Source of the DNA: Clarkia xantiana subsp. parviflora
Lineage: Eukaryota > Streptophyta > Magnoliopsida > Myrtales > Onagraceae
NCBI GenBank assembly: GCA_036873135.1
Contig: JAPTYO010000008.1
Location: forward strand, 24,095,001-24,159,000
Direction of reading: 5' to 3'
DNA length: 64,000 bases
In this document: positions 53,500-64,000 of the stretch, piece after piece
Numbering within the stretch: position 1 is the first letter of the stretch
Layout of the letters: every line of letters starts with the position of its first letter
Notes under the pieces: model-generated
What the model saw: the letters and a program-made list of their open reading frames with translations, nothing else
Told to the model about the DNA's origin: nothing
Database searches by the model: none
Translations under genes and position numbers: made by a program

Positions 53500-56400
53500 G
53501 ATTTCCAAAATTACAAAAAGCTACCTCTGTTGGATTTTCTGTTAATTTTAATAGAAGTAATTTATTTTTGCACTAAAATTATTATATGTTTAATTTTAGT
53601 CAATATATAATCTGAGTAGAAATTTCTCCATTTTAGAATTTTGACACATTAGAATAAAATGCACTAACTTTAAACGAACATTTTCTGATTTTATAAACTT
53701 TAAAATATGCACGAGAAAAACAAAATCTGAAAACTGAGAAAGGTATTATCTCGCACATAAATGCAAAGATCCTAATAGAATGAAAACTAATTTTAATATT
53801 TAAAAAAGAAAAAAAAGAACAAAAAAATGTTGTAGATTAGAAAAAATATTCCATACCATATTAAAATTGAAGAAGCCTCACTACCAAAGATCACAATATT
53901 TAATAATGACTTATATTAAAAGTTTAAGATGACAATCGTCAAATATTACAACTTTTGATAACACCCATCACAGTAGGTTCGGTCACTGCCTAATAATTAA
54001 ATCATCTGTAACCTTGTTACAAAAAAAGTATATATTTGGTAACCACTCCAAAATATTAAGTAAGCACCCCATCGACCGAAAACTACAAGAAAAGTCGGGT
54101 TTGCCTACATGTTAGATCGATCGGAAACCTAACGGAGATGGTCTGTTATGTCTGTTTTCCGTCGGATATGGCCTCTCATTAAAACCAGAGCCGGAACGCA
54201 GTCAGAATCGTTCATGATAGGCAAATTCGGCCGGGAAACATTGCCTACGGGATATAACCGCTGGTAAGAGAACGGTACATTAAACCGTCGTTAAATTTTC
54301 CAACTCCAGCCGATGTAAGGGTGGCCACAGAAGTCTGGGAGGTTGCGTTGCCACCCTCTCGACTCCAATTGGCCGGTGCTAAAGCTTTCCTAGGGAGCTG
54401 CAGCCTGATGTTACTGAATATGCGTGTTTAGCAGCTGATTTTTCATTTCCGATGAAAGTCTTTAAAATACCAATAGGAAAAAGTTAATTACGCACATTTA
54501 GTCACCCATTCCGTTAGTACTGAAACCTTCAATTGCAGTTGCATAAGCTCGTTGCAGTATGTCGTCTTCAGTTGTTCAAACTTCGACCCGAAATATTACT
54601 ACGAGAGACATTTACGAATTTTCGTTGTCGACATATAGCAACCCTGCACCTGATGACAAAGGTATTATGGCGAGTCGGTGTTAGGTGAATTCAAATTTTG
54701 ATGTTCAGCACCACCGTTTGTGATTCCAATGTTAGGCTTTGGTCTTGATTAGTTCATATCAAATTGACGGTTTCTGCGTGTAAAAATGAGCTGCTATTTA
54801 ATGCCTTCACTGTAATGTCGGTCAATCCTGAATGTTAACTTTACTACTGCATGTTTCCATTGCTAATAGCGACTTGTTGACATGCCAAATACTGTTTCGA
54901 AGCAACACATTTAGAATCGGCTGTGTTCAATTCAAATTGATGAAATTAGCTAATCCGTGCAATTTTCCGTATGATGCTTTCAGGATTCTACTTTTATTCC
55001 ATGTATGCTATGTTTAGTGTTGGACAACATATGATGTAACAAAAATATGTATTCATACATTCATAACGTATTTACAGATTGTGCTTATAGGTATGTCGAC
55101 ATATACAATGTCGCAAACCTACAAGGCTTGGATTATTGAAGATGGTGTCTACAGAGACAAAATCAAGCAGAACATTTTACAACCTGCAAGAAAATACGAT
55201 TCAACATCAGCCTTGTTTAAACACAGATCGTTGTTGTGATGCCCAAATTATATATCCATAAAAGTCTCTTCTGGACGGTCTCCCACCGCAGATACTCTCG
55301 CGTTGATGCTCTTCTAGACGTCTGTAACTGAAGCTGTAGTGAACCCGGCGCTAAGAACTGAAGTGGTCAAGCTATTCAAACCTGGGTATATGTACAAATC
55401 ATACCTACAATGATTAGAAAAGGTGAGCAGCGTACTAGGGGGAAGAAGAGGATTTAGAAACGAAAGCAGCCTGCAATTTTATCCGAGTCTGCCCTATCAC
55501 TGGAATTAATGTCGATTTCGTCGTTGGATCAGTGGTAACTGACATCATGGTGAGTGGAGGAGAAGTCTTTAGGAAGAAACTATTTTAATATATGAGGGAT
55601 TTTACCTGAGTCTGCCGTATCACATGAATTAATGGTTATTTTGCCGTTGGATCAGTGGTAATGGATAGCAAGGTGAGTGGAGAAGAATACTTTATGAAGA
55701 AACTACTTTAATGTAGGAGGGAAAATCCAAATACTTGGCCCAAATGAATTCGAATCCCCCCCCCCCCCCAATTGCCACTATTTTCTCCCTCATTTTAAGC
55801 AAAAAATTCGAAATTCAAACTCCGACAGAAATCACAGTGTATGCAATAAAATCAGTGATAATGTTGTAAATAATTACATGTAGTTGCCATTGTATCTGCT
55901 TTCGGGTTTTTGAGGATAAAACGTCGTAGTTTATTTACTCATATTACATTTTTTTTGTACAATATTCGTATTACATAACGTATATAATTTAGAATGTACC
56001 CTTAATTTAGACATTTATGAATACATTAATTTATACTAAAAAAAGTTTCTGTAATACATAATGTGTAGTCCTTAAATTAAAATAGTAAGTTATGTAAAGA
56101 TAGGTGGATACCACTATGAAAGATTCGTATGTACGAAATTGTTGTAGCGCGTTTGGTTCATTTTACATAAATTATATGTTCCACCCACTTTGAATTAATA
56201 CCACTGTGGATTTTATAACCACTTTGTATATCACAAGTGCCGTATAGAAAAATTTATCACAAACTATTTGTCGACATACAAGGACATCTGTCGACATAAG
56301 TAGATGTTATTCTTACCACACGTTGGCGGTTATTTTGGATGAAAAGTACCTGCTTTATCTTCAAAATGAAACGAATTTAACGCTACGACAATAAGACTTA

Positions 56401-57705
56401 CTACGACAATGCAATTTTTGTATCTACATAAACGAGAATACTTTATCTTACCAGGAAAATGATAACATTTTATACACGGAATAAATATCATGACATTGAT
56501 AACATTTAGCCTGAAAAGTAATATCTTTTTAAAATATACACAATTTGCACTTTCAAAGTGAATAATTGGTGGGTCTGTCTGTGGGGAAGAGAGCTCCCAC
56601 CTATTGGTGGGTCTGTTAACTCGACCGGGAAAAAAACAAAGGCATATATTATCACTTGAAATCAACGATCCCGATTCGTTGACGGATCGCACCCTCAGGC
56701 TATAAAATGAGGGCGATTAGTTTTAATGTACAATGATTCATACTGTTTCTGCTTCTTCCCACTACGCGCATGCATTCTTATCCCTTTCAGTAATAGCTTT
56801 GCTTATGTTTTTACTAAGTTTGTGAGTTAGCCTTTTTTTTTTGCCCCATCGAGTTAACATGAAATTATGTGTTAATTTTCCGGTCATGGAATGTCACTAT
56901 TTTCATAGATGGCGCCGAACAGACATACCTACTGGTTGTTTAATTAATAAGGTTAGTCAGGTTGTTTTGAAAAGACGCATTATGAACTCTTAGGCCATAT
57001 GTACATTTTATAAATTCTGTCTCTGCCAACATGTCTCCCACTAGTTTTTGGGGTTCATGTTTGGGAGAACAAATAGGGAAATTAGTGTATGTGTGGGGAT
57101 GATGCTGTCTGTCCAGGTGTTCTTCAAGGCGATAATTATCTTTTTCCTAGCTTGGTAGTTAACTGTTGATGAATTAATGGCAACGATTTCTGAGGGACTT
57201 CTGCAAAGTGCATTTATCTAATTAAAATACTACCATTACATAGGAGGACGAAAATGAGGATCAATATGAAACCAACTATCTTTCCAGTTCGAGAGTGTTG
57301 GGTACCGAATTGTGAGAGTTTGCTACATCTCGTAAACAGGTCGAATGAGACATCTTGTTTTCAACAAACTAACTACACCGACTTCAACAAACTAGTGTAA
57401 TTAGAAACTCTTCCAACAGTTATGGTCTGTAATACTATTTTCATATGTACACATAAGTTGTGTTCACAGTTTGAAGTCGAATATGTACGTTCATGTTGAC
57501 AACACTTCAAAACTATGCCAGCCTATAAATATTGTCATGGTGACATCACTGTACATTTATGTGAGCATAGAAAACTGTAATCATTCTAAATGATGAGAAA
57601 GATCACGTCAATAGTTTGTAACACGGAGTTCATACTTTTGTAATTTAATTCCGTCATTTCATTTGACATTGGTAGTCTCGTCTAATAGCTAACACACAGT
57701 AGACA
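53500..57705. other. Intergenic, with a ~122-bp tandem duplication
   Basis: The unit TTTTATCCGAGTCTGCC..AAGAAACTATTTTAAT at 55477-55599 repeats at 55600-55722 (TTTTACCTGAGTCTGCC..). A C run is at 55758-55768. Words of the form TGTCGACATA occur at about 54626, 55093, 56270 and 56289. A short frame near 54559 (MSSSVVQTSTRNITTRDIYE) and CTATAAAATGAGGG at 56699 look gene-like, but no continuous gene can be drawn. The 120-codon minus ORF at 56330 has no family likeness. Confidence 0.45.
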
Positions 57706-57710
57706 GTATA

Positions 57711-58226
57711 TGTTGGATATCTGTCCAATTCAGATCCGTATTTACGTTTCGGACCTCGCAAACACGTCAGAACCACAAACGGATTTTACCGGAGTCACCC
57801 CAGGTCAAAACGGTCCGGATGCGCGCAGCACCCGGACCGGGACTTTCGGATTGCCATAAGGCAATCCGGAGGTCCGGATCGCCTGGATGTCGACATGGTC
57901 CGGACTGCCGACTAGTACTGCGCGCTTACCCCTATTTTTACTAAGTATGAGAAGTCAGTACGCACATAGCCAACCTTGATATCGGTAAGCATTTTCCTAT
58001 AAACCGGCATTGAACCGCACAAAACCGGGTACGGTTCTCGGGTTTTATCTATAAATAGGGACCTAGACCTCCCATTTGACAACTGAACTTGAAACTCTCC
58101 CAAATTGGATATTTGTGCTCTGACCTCTCTCTAAAAACCTTCTCTCTCTAGATTGTGACTTAAGCATCGGAGATGGCTCAACCAACGCCACCCCCCTCTC
58201 CATGCTGGTTATTGCCTGTTTTGCAG
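57711..58226 (+). repeat. 5' LTR (partial or with unclear end)
   Basis: TGTTGGATATCTGTCC with TATA box TCTATAAATAGGGACC near 58047-58062. It can be aligned with the 34.6-kb LTRs up to CATGCTGGTTATTGCC and TGCAGG (about 58226). The terminal part ending GGATTTGGAC..CAACA in the relative is not seen, so the LTR end and primer site were probably removed with gag-pol. Confidence 0.65.
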
Positions 58227-60340
58227 GACCTGGCGTGTAGAAGACCGAGATAGGAGCCAAAGTCAGATTCGGGGTTCGAGGATCGAGTAGGACATCTACT
58301 CAGATATGAGGTAACAACTTCAAAACAACACTACTATGAATAAAGCAGACCACTCGAGTAGGACATCTAATCAGGGTAGCCTGATTTAGTCAAAACAAAA
58401 TCCAAGCTGAACGGAACAGACTAGTCGCGAATCGTCTGATCCAGTCATATTGGCATTGCAGGCGATAGAGCCATATGAGGAGATTTATAACTCCATTCTA
58501 TTCCTTAACCAATATATATCTCAAGGTATTGCGACTAATTTGAGACAGGTTATATGTACATCCAAGAGATGTCTCAATGACACATCTTATCTAGAGAACA
58601 ACACTAGGAAGAGCTGTATGCAACACTCTCTGGAATTCTCTATCTATGGACATTCTACTTAGGCATCTAAGCCAAGTAATGGTCGCGTATATATCATTTG
58701 CATCATCGCAACAAGTCTCCAACACGCGACATCTCAGCGAATATTTTACTCAAACATCTGCTCTTCCCTTGGAAACAATACCAAGCAACGATCATATATA
58801 CGTATGAATATCACGCTAAAGAAGCATCGACGCGTATCGACTAAAGGATGCATACAACAATGCATAGTCTCTCTTTGTACGTACATATTCACAAACACAT
58901 ACACTGGGTGGTACTTGAAAAGCTTTGCTCCCGACATGTGCGCACCTGTTGCGTCCGCACCTATCACATCTGCACTAAGGGAAGTTTCCTGCACAACGAA
59001 GGGATCCTCGTATCAGTTTCCTTTATTCTATTTATTATATGCCTTAGTTAAAAGGAAATTCATAACTCCATATTTTTACAAACTTGCAAACATTGCTACT
59101 ATATGACAAAGCGCAACCCTGTTCGTAAGTACATACTACACTATGATTACTGCATTGGAATTGCGCCAAGTAGCAACCTCTGCGCATAATATCTACTTCA
59201 ACAATACAAGCTAAACATTATGTTAAAGGAAGGACTTATGGCATACAACGCCGACATACCTATTATCTACATCAACAAGGACTTTATTTCTCCATCCAAA
59301 ATGGTGTCTATCTCAAGAAGGTGCCGGCAACACAAAGACATCGCGCTATGTGCACAGTCAACTTATATGTCGCAATGACAACTTGCGGATTATCTACAAA
59401 AAGGGACTTATAAAAATTCTCTACTCAAAGTGAAGGCTATTCCAAAGACGTCAAATACATGCAATATCTTGGAAAAACACCAAGGTCTACTATAAAAAAT
59501 GGCATGCTGCGAAATCCTATTAGAGGCAAATCCTCATGTTCATAGCCATTCCCTGCATACAAACTAGGATGCGGCACTTAGGTGGGACTGATCACCCCAT
59601 CGTGGCGGAAGTCCTCTTGTTAGACGACAACCCCACACATATACAAAGTATGTACATCCCTCTTAAGGGTCCATACGCCATGAAGATACATTCCTTGATA
59701 GGATAGCTTAATGTTCACTCAAACTATACATATCCTCTTAAGGATGCAGACATAAGGAAGACCTATACCTTAAGTGGGCAGGCTTCATTCAAAAACACTA
59801 GCAGGAGCGCACCCTGTTTGAAAAACTCACCAAACTTACAAGTCGAGTCTTGTACAACTTCGCCTTAGAGTGGAACTAAGAGACGGTATAAACTTAAGTC
59901 TTGCTTCGTCAAGACGACACTGCTACATGTCAAGGGCCAAGTGCAAGTACATTACTACATGCAATGCTACAAGTACCTAGTGTACGCATCTTGCCATGCC
60001 TTGGAATCTAACCAAGAGGGGCGCTCATAAAACTCAACAATGCGCGACATACAGTCGTAACTACAGACATCATATTCATCATCTAAGGATATTTATCCTA
60101 TCTTCCAAGTCCAAAGCACACAGACAGCATAGATAATGTAAGGTATGAAATACTACTAAAAAGTTATCATGCAATTGTAATATTATTAAAAGCAGGTCCA
60201 AGTGATGAAATATCATGCAAGCAAAGGCATAAACAAAGATTTATTGAAAACCTCAAAACAACATCAACCCGTTCACAAAGGGCTCAACATGCTGGAAGCA
60301 GACAACTTAATACCAACCAGGAGGTAACGTCATCTCCAAG
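58227..60340 (+). other. Non-coding interior of the reduced element
   Basis: ACTCGAGTAGGACATCTAMTCAG occurs twice (58284 and 58351). From about 59030 the sequence follows 39770-41330 of the relative with gaps. Short ORFs at 58450, 58746-59106 show no family likeness. Confidence 0.55.
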
Positions 60341-60362
60341 GAACTAAGGCAAAGAGTTCATA

Positions 60363-61170
60363 ATGTCGACATCAAATACAATGTCGTCATCCTCACAAAA
60401 AACACGGCAAGAATGGCCGCTTCAATTTCAATGCGACATAACTCTTCAACATGGGCGCGACAAGCAGCAATACATGCATCAAAATCAGCCATCTTCAAGT
60501 TCAAGCTTCAAGTGTGAAGAAGTAAACAACGCTTATCTCAATGGGAGGAACGCTCCTCCTTGGGCCGGTCCCTCGACCGGGGGGCAGAAGGCGCCACCGC
60601 ACGACCCTCAACTCTATTCCCTTTATCGCAAGAAGGAGTTGGACGGTCGCACTCGGCATAGAGAACTTAGAATCGCTCGAGGTACGCGCCCCTGCGACGG
60701 ATCTTTTGAGAATTTTGCTAAAGCCAGGAACTACAACCACGCGTTCAATCACATGTACGGAGCAACTTGCAAACAAAAGCAACATGAAAGCAACAACTTG
60801 GAAAACTAACAAGTTCAAAGAAGATACAAGGAGGTGCCTTACTCACAAGTCCTTTACCGCAACCATGTCTGGAGACTCCAGAGTAGCTGGGGCAATGGTG
60901 CGGATATCCTTTCCAATAAGCGGATTACCGTGTACATCAGCTGTCTGCAAAAACGAGCTTTTTCCATCAGTCCGACCTACATTGCAACATGATACAAGTT
61001 ATAAAGATCATCAACATACAAAATCTTCAAAAGGAAGTATATGAATACCGACATCAATTAATCAAGCAACGACGTCAACATCTACACTTGGTGCATTGTT
61101 TAGCTGCTCAACCATGTCGACATCCGAACATAAAGTTACTCGCAGAATGAGAATAGTGGACTTACTCATG
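60363..61170 (-). pseudogene. Eroded copy of the antisense gene
   Basis: The minus-strand frame 60501-60818 matches exon 2 of the gene at 41465-43672: RSVAGARTSSDSK against RSVAGAHTSSDPK, and the same GGGCCGGTCCCTCGACCGGG-type DNA region. The acceptor-side CAGCTGTCTGCAAA is at 60939-60952 (plus strand). The exon 4 counterpart is near 60363-60500. The start GACTTACTCATGATAA (61161-61176) matches the start of exon 1, but most of exon 1 is deleted. Confidence 0.7.
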
Positions 61171-61439
61171 ATAACAACCGTGGAAAGATTAATTCCGACA
61201 AGAAGATAGCGAGATCTGATATCCTGAAAGTGCAACCAACAATCCAATCAGTGCGCAAGCACGCATCAACACTTATGCAAACATCTATGCAATGGACGCT
61301 CCATAACTATGTACGCACCGGTTTAATAGTCTTCGTGCAACAAGTAACAAACATCATGCAAGGGGGGCAACCCTCTCAACACATCGACCTCCATGACGAC
61401 ATCGAGCTCAAACTCGCTGCATACATGATAACAAGGACG

Positions 61440-62350
61440 AAATATTTTCTAAGTGTTTTGCTCAAGATGTCAGTCAACATACTACAAGCTGTCAGCATGT
61501 TACCAAGTGTCAACACACAACAAGGTGTTGACTATCAAGAAATATTTTCTAAGTGTTTTACCATGACAGCCGACGACATACACCATATGTCTACATCAAG
61601 CCTATGGATACATCGTACATAGCAATGGATATAGAAAAGATTCTAAGTGTGGGGGCAAGTGCACACATACAAGCGCGTACATACGAGCACGCTCATACAG
61701 CTGTCGACATACAACGAGATGTCAGCTATCAGGAATATTCTCTAAGTGTTCCAACCATATCGGTTGTCGACATATGACAAGGTGTCGACTATCAAGGAAT
61801 ATGTTCTAAGTGTTCCACTATGTCAGCAATCGACACATGACAAGGTGTCGACCATCAAGGAATATTTTCTAAGTGTTTTACTCAGGATGACAGTCAGCAT
61901 ATTGCAAGCTGTCATCATGCTACTAAGTGTCAGCATATTACTAAGTGTCAACATGCTACTACGTGTCAACATACAACAAGCTGTCAGCATACTATCAAGT
62001 ATCAACGTACGACAAGATGTCGTCATGCAACAAAATATGGCTGAAATATTTTCTAAGTATTTCGCTTACGACATGGGGCTATACGCAACAAGAAACCAAC
62101 CGTCAGAAAATATTGTCTAAGTATTTCCTTGATGTCAACAATCAACAAGCGGCATGAAATCAACTAGCTAGGAGCATTCTCCAAGTATACTAGCATGATG
62201 ACGGATAACATACATCAAGTGGCAAACATCGACTACTACGGAATATTTTTGAAGTGTTTCTATGACGGCAGTCGACAAGAATCATATGACGACATCCATG
62301 GTAACAAGCACTAGATATTATTGAAATATTTTCTAAGTGTTTTAGCATGT
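61440..62350 (+). repeat. Scattered hairpin repeats and a ~21-bp tandem repeat
   Basis: Units GAATATTTTCTAAGTGTT with TCGACA..TGTCGA stems recur (for example ATCGACACATGACAAGGTGTCGACC at 61829), homologous to the array at 43993. From about 61890 to 62025 a 21-bp motif of the form CAT(A/G)(T/C)TACTAAGTGTCARCA repeats with variation. Confidence 0.7.
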
Positions 62351-63520
62351 TTGCAGACAGTAACCAACGATCAATACATGATGCTCAACGCACATTGCCT
62401 AAGTTATCACTACCAACATACAATCATGGACAACCATGTACGAACAACTACCGATCGTAAACATCGAGCATACTAAAACAACGGCTAAGGCATGGAGCAA
62501 CATGTCGGCAATGAATACTATGCATAAGGGAAGAGTAACAATTCATTTGCACTTTTCTAAAATTTTCAGCACTTAGAAAATTTTTGGCCAATTTGGGGCT
62601 AAGTATCCTAATGCATTTCATCAAATACCTTGTATTCATGTTAAGGTGACTACTCCAATTTACACCTCCATAGGCTCCTTCTTCAACAAGCAATTAGAGC
62701 TTCTTGGAAAAATATCAAAGGAGGATGTAAGCTAATGACTATTCTCTCTCCTAATTTTCACTAATAATGTCTACACCATGTGCCTAGGACTAACTCATAT
62801 CTATTTTCGCACAAGTCCCTAGCATCTTGTATGAGCATGTTTACATCTCTCCCATGCTTACATTACATACATGCTCCCTAATGTTGCATGACGTGCTACG
62901 TACAATTATTATTGCATGTTGCGTACACATAGGCTATTATGCATGATATTTTTTTTATATATGCATAATTCTAACTTATGATTGCTACATGATTATTTTT
63001 ATAATCTAAGTATGAATTGCATGTTTACATCATATTGCATGTTTACACCACATTGCATGATTACATGCTAATATCGTATTCTATGTTTACATCATGCTTC
63101 ATGTTGACAAGCATGCTCTCCAATTTAAATTGCTCTAAGTATTTTGCTTATTGCGCGATTACGTCATCCATGTGCTATGTCTTCATCTCCATGTTAACAT
63201 CATATTACACGTTTACATCACGTACCATGATGACATCGCGTTGCATGATTATTTATTATTACAAGTATTTCGCTTATTGCATGTTATTACGAATAAGTCG
63301 TTAATTGCACGTTGTTATATGTACACCGTCTGTTACACTAACACCGTGAACATATTATGCACGTTCATCGAAAAAATAAAGATGGACGAATTTATGCTCC
63401 GTGCATTCGATTGACAAACAGGCCACCCCTCAGGTCAGTGCCGAACCTAAATTGGACAAATATCCTATCTTAAATAGAGTCAAGCATGGGTTTTGAACCG
63501 CTACTTGACTGGGGGGCAAG

Positions 63521-64000
63521 TGTTGGATATCTGTCCAATTCGGGTTCGTATTTACGTTTCGGACCTCGCAAACACGTCAGAACCACAAACAGATTTTACC
63601 GCAGTCACCTCGGGTCAAAACGGTCCGGATGCGCGCAGCACCCGGGCCGGGACCTCTGGATTGCCAAGGCAATCCGGACCATGTCGGATGTCGACATGGT
63701 CTGGACTGCCGACTAGTACTGCGCGCTTACCCATATTTTTACTAAGTATGAGAAGTCAGTGCGCACATAGCCAACCTCGATGTCGGTAAGCGTTTTCCTG
63801 TAAACCGGCATTGAACCGCACAAAACCGGATACAGTTCTCGGGTTTCCTATAAATAGGGACCTAGACCTCCCATTTGACAACTGAACTCGAAACTCTCCC
63901 AAATTGGCTATTTGTGCTCTGACCTCTCTCTACACACTTTCTCTCTCTAGATTGTGACTTAAGCATCAGAGAGGGCTCAACCAGCGCCACCCCCCTCTCC
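63521..64000 (+). repeat. 3' LTR, cut by the window end
   Basis: Begins TGTTGGATATCTGTCC after the polypurine tract CTGGGGGGCAAG (63509-63520). TATA box CCTATAAATAGGGACC is at about 63849-63864. It matches 57711 onward, with several small indels near 63650-63700. Confidence 0.82.

Larger units (their letters stand above)
57711..64000 (+). mobile_element. Reduced Tat-type element without gag or pol (3' LTR cut by window end)
   Basis: Starts with an LTR (TGTTGGATATCTGTCC) and has a second copy of it from 63521. The interior matches the 3' half of the 34.6-kb element in order: the GGCATGCTGCGAAATCC repeats (59500), GTCTTGTACAAC..AGACGG unit (59850), exons of the antisense gene (60360-61170), hairpin units (61740-61870) and the tail. 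No gag, protease, RT or integrase is visible, and no TTGGCGCC primer site is found after the 5' LTR, so it is a deletion derivative. Left flank is GTATA; the right one is outside the window. Confidence 0.8.

Noticed and set aside
56330..56692. 120-codon minus-strand ORF
   Set aside because: No domain or compositional sign of coding, AT-rich context, no homologous segment elsewhere in the window.

Overview
The window is plant nuclear DNA, most likely from a eudicot: AT-rich intergenic sequence, one intron-less OVATE family gene, and nested plant-type LTR retrotransposons (Ty1/copia with a Met-tRNA primer site, Ty3/gypsy of the Tat type and of a second type), a tandem TRIM, a LINE 3' end, Helitron-like ends and Mutator-type fold-back elements. 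There are no bacterial-style operons and no CRISPR array. Only one ordinary host gene is convincing (OVATE family protein, 24032-24943). Nearly all other coding signal is decayed transposon protein.

Layout. 1-1914 is the 3' end of a copia element. 2555-2804 is a broken copia gag, the target of an outer copia element (outer LTR starts at 2805). The outer element was then hit twice: an inner copia with two 577-bp LTRs (2923-11217) sits inside its LTR, and a minus-strand Tat-type gypsy element (11677-18748) sits at its primer-binding site. The outer element resumes at 18749 and fades near 19590. 19.6-34.6 kb is the gene-containing island: tandem duplications, two Helitron-like 3' ends, a small fold-back element, the OVATE gene, then four Mutator-type TIR elements with 8-10 bp target duplications (26563, 27370, 30890, 31798). 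34654-46413 is a plus-strand Tat-type element that kept gag and protease, lost RT, RNase H and integrase, carries a second gag fragment and a double TRIM, and contains on its minus strand a four-exon gene with recognisable splice sites. 47508-50994 is a minus-strand gypsy element with a truncated 5' LTR and no gag. 51148-51658 is a fifth Mutator-type element, a reverse-orientation relative of the one at 30890. 52336-53465 is the 3' end of a LINE. 57711-64000 is a relative of the 34.6-kb element with no gag or pol; its 3' LTR runs off the window.

How the parts relate. The copia and gypsy insertions form a stack whose order can be read from boundaries and target duplications. The two plus-strand Tat-type elements share LTR type, polypurine tract, 3' repeats and remnants of the same antisense gene, so they are autonomous-derived and strongly reduced versions of one family. 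Tandem arrays of short hairpins recur in the non-coding 3' parts of the Tat-type elements. The most interesting items are the spliced antisense gene, the hairpin arrays, the double TRIM with a nearly deleted middle internal domain, the shared layout of the Mutator-type TIRs, and a filler-DNA deletion scar at 50841-50850.
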